Of a stretch of DNA of 64,000 nt, positions 49,546 to 57,836 are shown in pieces. The DNA comes from Planobispora rosea (GTDB taxonomy: Bacteria; Actinomycetota; Actinomycetes; Streptosporangiales; Streptosporangiaceae), in assembly GCF_014648175.1 (NCBI RefSeq), contig NZ_BMQP01000007.1, forward strand, positions 124,001 through 188,000. Direction: 5' to 3'. The position numbers were made by a program, and so were the translations under genes. Every line of letters starts with the position of its first letter. The stretch's first letter is position 1. The notes under the pieces were generated by a model. The model worked only from the letters and a program-made list of their open reading frames with translations. It was not told the DNA's origin and did not search any database.

Positions 49546-49613
49546 CCCCGTACGGCACCGGGCGATCCGGACCGGACAGCCCGGCCCGGCCCGGCCGTCG
49601 CGTCCCGTCACCG

Positions 49614-49631
49614 CCGATCACCTTTGATCGG
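49614..49631. promoter_or_regulatory. Inverted repeat upstream of the SDR gene
   Basis: CCGATCA (49614-49620) and TGATCGG (49625-49631) with a 4-nt spacer, 62 nt before the epimerase start and 69 nt after the AsnB-like stop. It could be an operator or a short terminator hairpin; I cannot tell which. Confidence 0.45.
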
Positions 49632-49692
49632 ATCGCGGAGCGGGGCCCACCCGCCGTCGGCCCCCCGGCGGTGCTGCGCGATACTCGCCAGC

Positions 49693-50577
49693 ATGAAGAT
49701 TGTGCTGGCCGGAGGCACCGGGGCGCTCGGGCGCAGTCTCTGCGCCGATCTGGCCGCCCGCGGCCACGAACCCGTCGTGCTCACCCGGCGGCCTGCCGCC
49801 ACCGGCCCCCACCGGCAGATCGGCTGGGACGGTGACCTGGCCGGCGAGCTGGCCGGAGCCGTACTCATCAACCTGGCGGGCGAGATCGTCGACCGGCCGC
49901 CCACCCCGGCCAACATCGACCTGCTCACCCGCTCGCGGGTCGGGCCGACCCGTGCCCTGGCCGAGGCCGCCGCGAACGGCGCGCCCGCCCTGTGGATCCA
50001 GCTCAGCACCCTGGCCATCTACGGCGAGGGCGGCGAGACCGTCCTCACCGAGACCTCCCCGCCCGCCGAGGGCCCGCCCCAGATGGCCGGGGTCGCCCGC
50101 GCCTGGGAGGCCGCCGCCGCCGGCGTGCCCTGCGACCGGCAGGTCATCCTGCGCACCGCCGTCGTCTTCGACCGTGACACCCCCGCGCTGAACCGGCTGA
50201 CCGGCCTGACCCGATGGGGTCTGGGAGGGCGGGTGGGCAGCGGCCGCCAGTGGGTGAGCTGGCTGCACATCGACGACTTCCAGGCCGTCGTCCGCCTCGT
50301 CATCGACGATCCCGCCTGGAGCGGCGTCCTGCACGCCACCAGTCCCTCGCCGGTGCGCAACGCCGAGCTGATGCGCACCTTCCGCCGGGTCCTGGGCCGC
50401 CCGCCCGCGCCGCCGACGCCGGAGTTCCTGGTACGGCTGGGCGCCCGGGTCCTGCGCACCGACCCGGCCCTCGCGCTCACCGGGCGCCGCTGCCTCCCGG
50501 CCCGGCTCACCGAGGCCGGATTCGCCTTCCGCCACCCGGACCTGGCCGGCGCTCTCACCCACCTGCTACGCGGGTGA
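49693..50577 (+). CDS. NAD-dependent epimerase-like protein (TIGR01777/SDR39U1 type)
   Basis: A 294-aa short-chain-dehydrogenase-fold protein. N-terminal NAD-binding loop GGTGALG (7-13), AVLINLAGE, then LSTLAIYGEGG and the SDR39U1 pattern WVSWLHIDDFQAVVRLVIDD, GVLHATSPSPVRNAEL and a C-terminal domain of about 60 residues. This family (E. coli YfcH) has no settled substrate. The ATG at 49693 has only a weak ribosome binding site. Its end overlaps the end of the convergent GNAT gene by 12 nt. Confidence 0.85.
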   Translation: MKIVLAGGTGALGRSLCADLAARGHEPVVLTRRPAATGPHRQIGWDGDLAGELAGAVLINLAGEIVDRPPTPANIDLLTRSRVGPTRALAEAAANGAPALWIQLSTLAIYGEGGETVLTETSPPAEGPPQMAGVARAWEAAAAGVPCDRQVILRTAVVFDRDTPALNRLTGLTRWGLGGRVGSGRQWVSWLHIDDFQAVVRLVIDDPAWSGVLHATSPSPVRNAELMRTFRRVLGRPPAPPTPEFLVRLGARVLRTDPALALTGRRCLPARLTEAGFAFRHPDLAGALTHLLRG

Positions 50578-51030
50578 CCCGTCGACGGTGATCTCAAGCA
50601 GCGGGAGCATCCGTCCGGGGATCGACTCCGACGGGGTCGCGCCGATCCTCGTGGCCCCCATGGCCAGGTAGAACGGCTCGGCGTTCGGATCGGCGTCGAT
50701 GGTGAGGCGGGTGAAGCCGAGGCCCGCCGCGGCGGCGGTGACGTGTTCGAACAGGCGCCGGCCCACGCCCCGGCCGATCGTGGCGGGCTCGACGAAGAGC
50801 ATGCCCAGGTCCCCTTCCGGCGGGTCTCCCTCCAGCGTGGCGAAGCCCAGGACCCGGCCGTCGCCTTCGGCCACCACGGTGCGCCGCTCTGCGACCTCCG
50901 AGGCCCGGACCACCAGCTCGTCCCGGCAGGCCGCCATGAACGCCTCGTCATAACCCCAGTGGGCCTTGGACCGGACCGCCAGCTCGCTCAGGAGCCCGGC
51001 CTCGTCCTCCCGCGCCGCTCTGATCAGCAT
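50566..51030 (-). CDS. GNAT family N-acetyltransferase
   Basis: A 154-aa acetyl-CoA-dependent acyltransferase. The GNAT core is visible: strand 4 GDLGMLFVEPATIGRGVGRR with the Q/RxxGxG/A pyrophosphate loop (GRGVGR), then LFEHVTAAAAGLGFTRLTID and EPFYLAMGATRIG in motif B. It starts MLIRAAREDEAGLL. Acceptor unknown; such orphan genes often act on small amines or proteins. Convergent overlap of 12 nt with the epimerase gene. Confidence 0.88.
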   Translation of the reverse strand: MLIRAAREDEAGLLSELAVRSKAHWGYDEAFMAACRDELVVRASEVAERRTVVAEGDGRVLGFATLEGDPPEGDLGMLFVEPATIGRGVGRRLFEHVTAAAAGLGFTRLTIDADPNAEPFYLAMGATRIGATPSESIPGRMLPLLEITVDGSPA

Positions 51031-51258
51031 GACCGCCTTCCCAGGTGTGACGCGCCCCTCGGCCCTGCCGGACCCGGTGCGTCGAATCGTCTCCCGGTGG
51101 CAGCGTAGACGGCTCCGCCGCCGGCGGTGAGGGACGCTCCCTGCCCGGTCAGCACTGCGGTCGCGCGGAGACGGGCGCGGGGGACCGGCCGGGGCCGGGC
51201 GCGGCCTCAGGCGGGTGTCGAGCCGACGCCGGAAACGGCACGCGACCGGATGACCGGG

Positions 51259-51765
51259 TTATTCCCGATAATAGTATTTGACGAGGTAATCACGCAGGGC
51301 CCGCATGATTCCCGAGGCCCGATATGACGCTATGTCTTCCCCGCCCCCGTAGATCTCGACCAGGATGTTCGCGACGAGCGTGGGCGTGACCTCACCGGGG
51401 TCGTCCGGAAGCCTGCTCAGCAGCTTGTCGACCGAGACCGCGACCACCGACCCCATTTCGTCGCCGTGCGGTATCTCCCCGGTCGTGTATGTGGGATTGA
51501 CGCAGCGGAAGAAGATGAGGTCGGCAGGCTCGGGCTCCATCGTGTGTATCACCTTGAAGCGGCGGACGTCGTCGGACGCGCAGCCGACTCGCTTGTGGCT
51601 CTCCTCGGCCAGTTCCCGCAGGAACGCGTCCTTGCCCGGTTCCTCGTCCTCCAGCCTGCCCCCGAAGAAGACCAGGAAGCCGGCCAGGAAGCCGGCCCGC
51701 TTCGCGCCCATCACCAGCACGTCTTTTTCGGTGTCGTTGATGATGCCGTATGCCCGATAAGCCAT
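51259..51765 (-). CDS. Nudix hydrolase-like protein
   Basis: A 168-aa protein. The Nudix box is nearly complete at 36-58: G36, Glu42, REL at 50-52 and EE at 54-55 in RLEDEEPGKDAFLRELAEES, with His in place of the usual late Gly. Nudix enzymes cleave nucleoside-diphosphate-linked compounds with Mg2+. The ATG at 51765 (MAYRAYGIINDTEKD) has no clear ribosome binding site. Base composition is visibly lower in G+C than nearby genes (for example ataatagtatttgacg at its 3' end), suggesting transfer. Substrate unknown. Confidence 0.8.
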   Translation of the reverse strand: MAYRAYGIINDTEKDVLVMGAKRAGFLAGFLVFFGGRLEDEEPGKDAFLRELAEESHKRVGCASDDVRRFKVIHTMEPEPADLIFFRCVNPTYTTGEIPHGDEMGSVVAVSVDKLLSRLPDDPGEVTPTLVANILVEIYGGGEDIASYRASGIMRALRDYLVKYYYRE

Positions 51766-52346
51766 AAAAAGACTACTTTCGAAATGACAGGGAGAGGATG
51801 ACGGAGAGGCGTCCCGCCGCCCGGCCGGTGGCGCACCGCCGGTCAACCGCCCGTGCTCAGGGCGCCGGCCCTGCCGGCGACGACCGGACCCGGGGACGGT
51901 GACGGTGACGCGAGGGGATCCAGCACCTCCTTGAAATGAATTCCACGGGTTCACCCATCCCTGAAAATACCGCGTGCCGCCGCCGGTGTCGCCGTCCTCG
52001 CCGTTTTCCGTCCTACGACGGTTGCATGGTGGGCGGGTAAGCGGACGCTCGCTTTCAGGCAAGAGAGGGAACGGCCGAGGACAACGGCAGCGAGAAGGGC
52101 GGTCAGCGAATATTTTTCACTTTTCGCCTTTTCCTGCCGGACGCAGGGGCGGCCAGTCCGGCCGTCCACCCGACGGCCGGGCGACCGCAGGGCCGGCACA
52201 TCACGAAAAATTCATATCATTTCCCACGGCGCCGAGCGCAGGCCCGGGCGCCGACACCGGGTTACGGCCGACGCCGGAGGGGGGACCGCAAGCGATCCCC
52301 CCTCCGGCCATGGGAGTCCCGACAGTTGCGCCCTATCGTGCAGCTT
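51766..52346. other. 581-nt gene-free stretch with mixed composition
   Basis: Alternates GC-rich parts with AT-rich patches (around 52098-52135 and 52200-52230). GCGAA (52097-52101) / TTCGC (52114-52118) brackets a U-rich loop. A terminator hairpin sits at its right end (listed separately). A perfect AAGGAGG on the minus strand near 51927-51933 is not followed by a start codon at a usable distance. No supported gene. Confidence 0.5.
52273..52308 (-). terminator. 13-bp hairpin after the 132-aa secreted protein gene
   Basis: GCCGGAGGGGGGA (52273-52285) pairs perfectly with TCCCCCCTCCGGC (52296-52308) around a 10-nt loop, 38 nt past the stop codon of the minus-strand gene starting at 52745. No U-run. 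Confidence 0.75.
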
Positions 52347-52745
52347 TTATCGCACGATGGTTACGCAGGGAAGCCCCCTGCGCGTGTAGGTGCCGTTGGA
52401 GTTCTTTTGATATGCCTCACTGCAGACTTTGCTTCCGTTGGGAAGATGGCGATTTATAGCCCTTTGATGGAGAATGCTCCATGAATTGTTCTGGTCCGGG
52501 GTGTTGAAGGCGAAGCCGGGGCCCCAGATGCGGAAATGTCCATAGAAGCTGAGCACGACCAGAGGGCCGTTCGTTCTGGCTTCGACGGTGCTCACCCAGG
52601 TGCTGTCTCCGTATACCTTGACGCAGGCCCATCCATTGCAGCCCGACTCGGTGGCTCCAGCGGGAGTCGCGAATCCCAGCATGGCCACGAGGACTGCCAT
52701 GCACACTGCGAGGCTTCCGACGATCTTGCCTGTTCGTTTCTTCAC
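52347..52745 (-). CDS. Small secreted protein, Cys-containing
   Basis: A 132-aa exported protein of unknown function. The start is set at GTG 52745 (VKKRTGKIVGSLAVCMAVLV) because GGAG lies 6 nt upstream; an ATG four codons earlier lacks a site. Signal peptide about 1-29, cleaved after ATPAGA. The mature part has four Cys (GCNGWACVKV, KVCSEA, LPCVTI) and a beta-rich pattern DSTWVSTVEARTNG and GHFRIWGPGFAF, like small extracellular proteins of Streptomyces relatives. G+C is lower than average for the window. Same strand and gene neighbourhood as the 156-aa secreted protein. Confidence 0.7.
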   Translation of the reverse strand: MKKRTGKIVGSLAVCMAVLVAMLGFATPAGATESGCNGWACVKVYGDSTWVSTVEARTNGPLVVLSFYGHFRIWGPGFAFNTPDQNNSWSILHQRAINRHLPNGSKVCSEAYQKNSNGTYTRRGLPCVTIVR

Positions 52746-52992
52746 TGACCGCTCCATTCTCGCCCGGAGGTGTACTTGTGAGATGACCGGTTCCTCTCTG
52801 ATCCTCGATCGGCTTATGAAATCTTGAGATTGACGCCCGCCCGTTGGCAGGAGTCGCGTGACCGGAAGGGTTGACCGATTCAGCCGAGGGTGACGAATCT
52901 CGTTCACCGAGAAGATGCAACATCAGCGCGGCGACCGCACCCTGCCGGGCTCCTGCCGGTATCACGCCAGTCAGATCGCCTTAGACGGTTCA

Positions 52993-53463
52993 TCATGAGC
53001 CGAAACCGCAAGGCGGCGCGGTTCCAGGCTGAATCCGCACGATCTGCGACTGACGGAATTCGTTGGGAACGCTTCCACGGCCTACGCATAGCACCTTGCC
53101 GGCGCCCTCCCGGTTGACCAGGACCACCTGGCAGCCGGGAGGAGGCCGGTTGTCGAAGGCACCGACTGAGAACAGCTGCGACTGATATTGCCTTGGAGGC
53201 TGACAGGAATCGTAGAAGATGGTGCGCTCGGTGGTCCCGCTGCTCAACATCAGCCATCCGGCGGCGGCATGTGCGATGCCCGGAAGGCGTACGACCTCCT
53301 GAACCTCGATGGGGCCTGGCCCGTTCCGTCCAACGGGTTTCACCGCGGCGTTCCCTGCCGCGTACGCCTCCGCCGGGAAAGCGACTGAACCGAGTGCCAT
53401 CACGATCGCAGCGGCGAGCGGCGTCGCCGTCTGCGCGATTTTTACTCTCACGATCCTCTCCAC
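52993..53463 (-). CDS. Small secreted protein of unknown function
   Basis: A 156-aa exported protein. Signal peptide about 1-35 (ATPLAAAIVMALGSVAFPAEAYA). The mature part has four Cys (DSCQPP, GCQVVLV, VLCVGRG, PPCGFG), suggesting two disulfides, and beta-prone segments. The GTG at 53463 has GGTGAAAG upstream; a second GTG at 53451 follows GGAGAGG closely, so the start is uncertain. A 7-bp inverted repeat lies 19-39 nt upstream. It precedes another small secreted protein on the same strand after 247 nt. Confidence 0.68.
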   Translation of the reverse strand: MERIVRVKIAQTATPLAAAIVMALGSVAFPAEAYAAGNAAVKPVGRNGPGPIEVQEVVRLPGIAHAAAGWLMLSSGTTERTIFYDSCQPPRQYQSQLFSVGAFDNRPPPGCQVVLVNREGAGKVLCVGRGSVPNEFRQSQIVRIQPGTAPPCGFGS

Positions 53464-53481
53464 CTTTCACCTGCCCGGACG

Positions 53482-53502
53482 CGGAATCGAGTTGTGATTC
53501 CG
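53482..53502 (-). promoter_or_regulatory. Inverted repeat upstream of the 156-aa secreted protein
   Basis: CGGAATC (53482-53488) and GATTCCG (53496-53502), spacer 7 nt, just upstream of the start. It could be an operator, possibly of the neighbouring AraC-type regulator, but nothing shows that directly. Confidence 0.4.
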
Positions 53503-53606
53503 GTGGTTGGGAAAACGGATGGCCTCGGGGCCGGGCTCCTTCTCCTTCTCACCATGAGGATGCAAGCCGTACCCGGACCCTGTCTTTCGGCAGAGTGCAC
53601 CGGTTT

Positions 53607-54587
53607 TCAGTCCTCGTGCAGGATCGCGGACTGATGGCGGAATTGGCGCGGCGAGAGGCTGTAGGCGCTGCGGAAGGTTTGGCTGAAGTGCGCTGGGCTG
53701 GTGAAGCCCCACCGGGCTGCGATCGCGGTGATCGTGCGGGTGGCCAGCCGGGGATCGGCTAGGTCGCGTCGGCATCGCTCCAGGCGACGCTCACGGATCC
53801 AGCCGGCGACGGTGTGCCCGCCGGTATGGAACAGCTGGTGCAGGGAGCGCAGCGAGATGTGGTGGGCGGCGGCGATCGTCTCCGGGCTCAGGCGGGTATC
53901 GCCGAGGTGGGCCAGGATGAAAGCGTGGATCTCGGCAAGCAATGCGCGCCGCCTGCTCTCGGGTGGGACCGAACCGTCAGCGTCCAGTGCGCCGGCCAGC
54001 GCCGCAGTCAAGACATCGAGCGTCAGCGCAGCCAGCCGGGCGGTGTCGGAGGGGGTGAGCTCATCCAGACGCCTGGCGATCTGCAGCATGAACTGCGAGG
54101 TCAGCGCGCCGATTCCGTGGGCGCCGGAGATGGGGACCATGGACAGGCGCCGCAGGTCCCGCGAGGGTAGCGGCAGCGACGAGCGCGGGAACTTCAGAAC
54201 CAGCATCTGGCTGGTCGGGGCGTCCGGCGCGAGCTCGGCCCGGTAGGGGCGGGAGGTGTCGTACAGGACCAGGTCCCCGGGCCCGAAGACGGCCTGGTGG
54301 TCGTCGTGGGCCACCACACCGTGACCCTGCACGGTGCAGCCGAGCTTGTAGATCTCCGGATCGGTCTGACGGATGAGCCGGGGGGTGCGGCGGATGGCGT
54401 ACGGCGTCGTGGTCATCAGCGTGGCCTGCACCAGGTCCAGCTGGCGGTAGGCGATCTGCGCCTGGAAGCGCTGTCGCAGCTGCGGTGGACAGCGCGCGTC
54501 GTAGGGCACCCAGGTGGTGGAGCTCACTTCGCGCCAGAAGGCGAAGCGTTCCTGTGCCGGGACTTCGGCGGTGCTGACGACGTCCAT
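53607..54587 (-). CDS. AraC-family transcription regulator
   Basis: A 326-aa regulator. The N-terminal ~200 residues are an AraC-binding-like (NimR/FeaR-type) cupin-like domain (ERFAFWREVSSTTWVPYD, VVAHDDHQAVFGPGDLVLYD, RPYRAEL). The C-terminal ~100 residues hold the two AraC HTH units: LSPETIAAAHHISLRSLHQL and TRTITAIAARWGFTSPAHFS, followed by QTFRSAYSLSPRQFR. The ATG at 54587 has AGGAGGGGG upstream. Divergent from the MocR-type gene. Ligand and targets unknown. Confidence 0.9.
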   Translation of the reverse strand: MDVVSTAEVPAQERFAFWREVSSTTWVPYDARCPPQLRQRFQAQIAYRQLDLVQATLMTTTPYAIRRTPRLIRQTDPEIYKLGCTVQGHGVVAHDDHQAVFGPGDLVLYDTSRPYRAELAPDAPTSQMLVLKFPRSSLPLPSRDLRRLSMVPISGAHGIGALTSQFMLQIARRLDELTPSDTARLAALTLDVLTAALAGALDADGSVPPESRRRALLAEIHAFILAHLGDTRLSPETIAAAHHISLRSLHQLFHTGGHTVAGWIRERRLERCRRDLADPRLATRTITAIAARWGFTSPAHFSQTFRSAYSLSPRQFRHQSAILHED

Positions 54588-54821
54588 GACCCCCTCCTGT
54601 GCGACGGCCGTGAGGGCCGTCCTCGGCGAACGTTGCGGACTTGCTCTGTGCTCGGCACTCCCTCGGCTGCGGCCGGGGATCAGCTCTTTTCCGGCATACG
54701 TGGCCCGCCGCCCTCCCCTCCTCGGGGGCTGCCCCGTCTTCGCCCGCGACGCTACGGTGAACACGGCCTCCTCAACAGGTCCAAGCACGGCACTCTCGAC
54801 CCGACCAAGTTGGAGTGGGCG
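54588..54821. promoter_or_regulatory. AraC/MocR divergent promoter region
   Basis: A 234-nt gap. A -10-like TACGGT lies near 54755 reading toward the MocR gene. CCAAG occurs near 54780 and again near 54805 within CCAAGTTGG, a 9-bp palindrome just upstream of the MocR start. MocR proteins often bind direct repeats in their own divergent promoters, so these are candidate sites. Confidence 0.35.
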
Positions 54822-56237
54822 ATGGAACTGTTCATCGATCCCGATGATGAGCGCAGCCTGACCCGGCAGTTGTACGAACAGATCCGTGAGGCGATCATGA
54901 ACGGGCGGCTGAGGCCGGGTGACCGGCTGGCGCCGTCCCGGGCGGTGGCCGCCGAACTGGGCATCGCCCGCTCCACGGTCACCGGTGTCTACGGGGCGCT
55001 GGCCGCGGAGGGCTACACCGAGGGCCGGGCCGGTGGCGGTACCGTCGTCGCCGCCGGGTACGGGCCGTCCCTGCAAGGCCCGCCGCCCGGGGCGCTCGCC
55101 CCCACGCCGCGCAGCGCGGCCCTGCGGCGCTACGACGACGACCCGCAGGCCGAGGCGCTCTTCGAGCTGCGGCCCGGCCGGATCGACGCGCGCCTGTTCC
55201 CCGCCGCCGTGTGGCGCCGGTGCGTGCTGGCCGGTCTGCGGCAGGATCCGACCCTGTACGGCGACCCCACCGGCACCGCCGACCTGCGCGCCGCTCTGAC
55301 GCGCTGGCTGGCCGGCTCGCGGGGCATCACCATGACGCCGGACCAGGCGGTGGTGACCGCCGGCACCGGGCACGCGGTCGATCTCGTGGCCAGAGTCCTG
55401 CTCTCCCCCGGAGACGTGGCCGCCGTGGAGGAACCCGGCTACCCGCCGGTGCGGGAGCTGCTGCGCTGCCACGGCGTCGAGGTGGCAGGCGTGCCGGTCG
55501 ACGAGCACGGCATCGTGGTCGACGCCATCCCATCAGATGCGCGTCTGGTCTACGTCACCCCCTCCCACCAGTACCCGCTCGGCGTGGTGCTGTCCCGCCG
55601 CCGCCGGCTGGAGCTGCTGCGCTGGGCCGGCCGCCACGGCGCGGCCGTCGTGGAGGACGACTACGACAGCGAGTTCCGGCACACCGCGCGCCCGCTGGAG
55701 CCCTTGCACCGCCTTGACCGCGACGGGCGCGTGATCTACATCGGCAGCTTCAGCAAGATTCTGAGTCCCGGGCTGCGAACGGGGTTCCTGGTCGCCCCGA
55801 TGGCGCTGGTACCGGCCATCACCACCGTGCGCCAGGCGGTCGACTGGTGTCCTCCGCTCGCCACCCAGCAGGCGCTGACCGTCTTCATCGACGCCGGCCA
55901 CCTCGGCCGCCACCTGCGGCGGATGCGCGCGGCTTACACCACGCGCTTCCACCGCATCCACCGCGAACTGCTCGACCGGCTCCCGGCGGGATACCGGCCG
56001 CTGCCGGTCCAGGCCGGACTGCACGTGGCCGTGGCCGGTCCGGAGACGGCGGCGCAGGCCAATGTGTGCCAGGCCCTGCTGCGGCACGGTGTCCTGGTCG
56101 GTTCACTGCGCCGCACCTACCAGGAGCCCCGATCGGTCGCGGGATTCCTCGTCGGCTTCGGCGCCCTGCCGACCGAGCGGGTCACCGCCGCGATCGACGC
56201 CCTCGTCACCGGCCTCACCGCTCTCACCGGCCGGTGA
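54822..56237 (+). CDS. MocR/PdxR-type GntR regulator with aminotransferase domain
   Basis: A 471-aa regulator. The N-terminal GntR winged helix (about 8-75) reads RSLTRQLYEQIREAIMNGRL, RLAPSRAVAAELGIARSTV. Residues ~110-471 are a fold-I aminotransferase-like domain with the PLP lysine at 312 (YIGSFSKILSPGLRTGFL). Family members sense PLP or amino-PLP compounds. GGAG lies 6 nt before the ATG. No pdxST or transporter gene is adjacent, so the target is unknown; the divergent AraC regulator is the nearest candidate. Confidence 0.92.
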   Translation: MELFIDPDDERSLTRQLYEQIREAIMNGRLRPGDRLAPSRAVAAELGIARSTVTGVYGALAAEGYTEGRAGGGTVVAAGYGPSLQGPPPGALAPTPRSAALRRYDDDPQAEALFELRPGRIDARLFPAAVWRRCVLAGLRQDPTLYGDPTGTADLRAALTRWLAGSRGITMTPDQAVVTAGTGHAVDLVARVLLSPGDVAAVEEPGYPPVRELLRCHGVEVAGVPVDEHGIVVDAIPSDARLVYVTPSHQYPLGVVLSRRRRLELLRWAGRHGAAVVEDDYDSEFRHTARPLEPLHRLDRDGRVIYIGSFSKILSPGLRTGFLVAPMALVPAITTVRQAVDWCPPLATQQALTVFIDAGHLGRHLRRMRAAYTTRFHRIHRELLDRLPAGYRPLPVQAGLHVAVAGPETAAQANVCQALLRHGVLVGSLRRTYQEPRSVAGFLVGFGALPTERVTAAIDALVTGLTALTGR

Positions 56238-56267
56238 CCCGTGCGAGGCGGTCACCGTCCTGCAGAA

Positions 56268-56675
56268 CTACGAACTCGGCCAAGGACGAAAAGGATCCAT
56301 CAACGATCTCGCGAATCGGTTATTGCGCGATTGACGCCATGTTTGCGACGCACGATCGCGCCACCACAGCTCCCGGGCCCTGACCTGACACGGGAATCCA
56401 GCCGGCCGGCCCGTCAGCCGGACCCGGCTGCCCCCGGCCGTCCGGAGGGCCTGGACGAGGATGTCGACGACCAGCTGAACGGCGTGCGCCCCGTGGGCGG
56501 GGTCGCTCAGGTCGCGGATGGTCAGCGCGCGAGCGAGCTCGTCGGGGCTGAGGGCATCCGGGCGGGGCTTTCCGCCTTCGGGACGGAGAGAGCCGTCGGC
56601 GCGAGAAGAGACAGAGGAGGGACGAGAAGAGACAGAGGAGGCAGGGGAAGCAGAGGACGGAGGGGTGGAAGGCAT
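56268..56675 (-). pseudogene. Probable 5' remnant of a PheS-related ligase-like gene
   Basis: A 135-aa reading frame. After a Ser/Pro-rich start, residues ~40-85 (LSPDELARALTIRDLSDPAH and HAVQLVVDILVQALRTAGG) look like the N-terminus of an actinobacterial class-II-synthetase-related protein (PheS-related SrmL type) as I remember it. The similarity stops after about residue 90 and the rest is not recognisable, so a truncated copy is likely. The start has only CGGAA upstream. A genuine short gene cannot be excluded. Confidence 0.4.
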
Positions 56676-57080
56676 CGTGATTCCGATCGGTTCGCAGCGG
56701 ACGGGGAGATCTCCCCCGGCCGACCCGCCGCCGGGCGCCGATGCGGATGCCGCCTTCAGTCAGGTCAGAGCACGCCGATTCGCCCCAGCGGCTGACACGG
56801 CCAGCCGGGGGCGGATAAATCGCCGGACTCCCACCATGCGGAGATCATAACATTCCGACATTTCGTCCGGCCTCCCCTCTCTCTGTCATGTACGACCGGC
56901 CCTTTCGCGCCCCGCCTGACCACCCCTTTCCCGGCCCGGCCGGACCGTCCCGAACGCCGCACCGGCGGCGGGCCGCAGAGGAGCTGGACACTTTCCGGCC
57001 ATACATGATCGAATGCTTCCGGTCCGCCCCTTTTGGGCCTATCTGTACTCAGTGTTGCTCCCCGCACCCGGAAGCCCCCC
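56676..57080. other. 405-nt gene-free stretch before the ABC transporter
   Basis: No supported coding region. An AT-rich patch (gatcataacattccgacatt, 56843-56862) may be a promoter for the minus-strand remnant, and 57000-57060 upstream of the ABC gene is less GC-rich and may hold its promoter. No clear -35/-10 pair or repeat was identified. Confidence 0.4.
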
Positions 57081-57836
57081 ATGACTCCAGCCCTTGAGAT
57101 CACCGGCCTCTCCAAGACTTTCGGCGAGAAGATCGCGGTCGATCACGTCGACCTGACCGTCCCCCAGGGCTCGTTCTACGGACTGGTCGGGCAGAACGGA
57201 GCCGGTAAGACCACCACCCTGTCCATGGCCGTGGGCCTGCTCCGCCCGGACGGCGGCAGCGCCCGGATCTTCGGAGCGGACGTCTGGTCCGACCCCTCCC
57301 GCGCCCTGTCGATGGTCGGTGTGCTGCCCGACGGTCTGGCGATGCCGGAACGGTTGACCGGGCGCGAGGTGCTCACCTACCTCGGGCTGCTGCGCGGCCT
57401 GCCGAAGGCGGTCGTCGCCGAGCGCGCCGAGGAACTGCTGTCGGTGCTGGAGCTGGACGTGGCGGAGAAGACCCTCGTGATCGAGTACTCCACGGGCATG
57501 CGCAAGAAGATCGGTCTGGCCACCGCGCTGCTGCACGCCCCCCGGCTGCTCGTGCTGGACGAGCCCTTCGAGGCCGTCGACCCCGTCTCCGCGGCCACGA
57601 TCAAGACCATTCTGCGGGGTTTCGTGGCGGGGGGCGGGTCCATCGTGCTCTCCAGCCACGTCATGGCCCTGGTCGAGCAGCTCTGCGACCACGTCGGGGT
57701 GATCGACGGCGGCCGGGTGGCCGCCGCCGGGACGCTGGAGCAGGTCCGGGGCGGCCGCTCCCTGGAGGACACCTTCGTCGGGCTCGTCGGGTCGGCCGGC
57801 ACCGGGACGAAGGAGCTCTCATGGCTGTCACGCTGA
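57081..57836 (+). CDS. ABC transporter ATP-binding protein
   Basis: A 251-aa ATPase subunit of an exporter of the ABC-2 type. Walker A GQNGAGKTT at 37-45, signature EYSTGMRKKIGLA, Walker B LLVLDEPFEAVD and the H-loop SSHVMALVE are present. The signature has STGMRKK in place of LSGGQ, as is common in this subfamily. The ATG at 57081 has GGAAG upstream. It overlaps the permease gene by 16 nt, so the pair is coupled. Confidence 0.93.
   Translation: MTPALEITGLSKTFGEKIAVDHVDLTVPQGSFYGLVGQNGAGKTTTLSMAVGLLRPDGGSARIFGADVWSDPSRALSMVGVLPDGLAMPERLTGREVLTYLGLLRGLPKAVVAERAEELLSVLELDVAEKTLVIEYSTGMRKKIGLATALLHAPRLLVLDEPFEAVDPVSAATIKTILRGFVAGGGSIVLSSHVMALVEQLCDHVGVIDGGRVAAAGTLEQVRGGRSLEDTFVGLVGSAGTGTKELSWLSR

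Noticed and set aside
45844..49611. A 1255-aa minus-strand frame extending the B3 protein upstream
   Set aside because: The extra part is antisense to the AsnB-like gene and lacks coding character; GTG at 47766 has a strong GGAGG site.
51857..51958. A 33-codon minus-strand frame (MGEPVEFISRRCWIPSRHR start) with an internal AAGGAGG
   Set aside because: Considered as a peptide precursor or leader peptide. It has no good ribosome binding site of its own, the tail is Arg/Pro-rich like random GC sequence, and no modifying enzyme is near.
57033..57080. Upstream in-frame start for the ABC ATPase
   Set aside because: The extra residues lack family similarity; MTPALEITGLSKTFG is the normal N-terminus.
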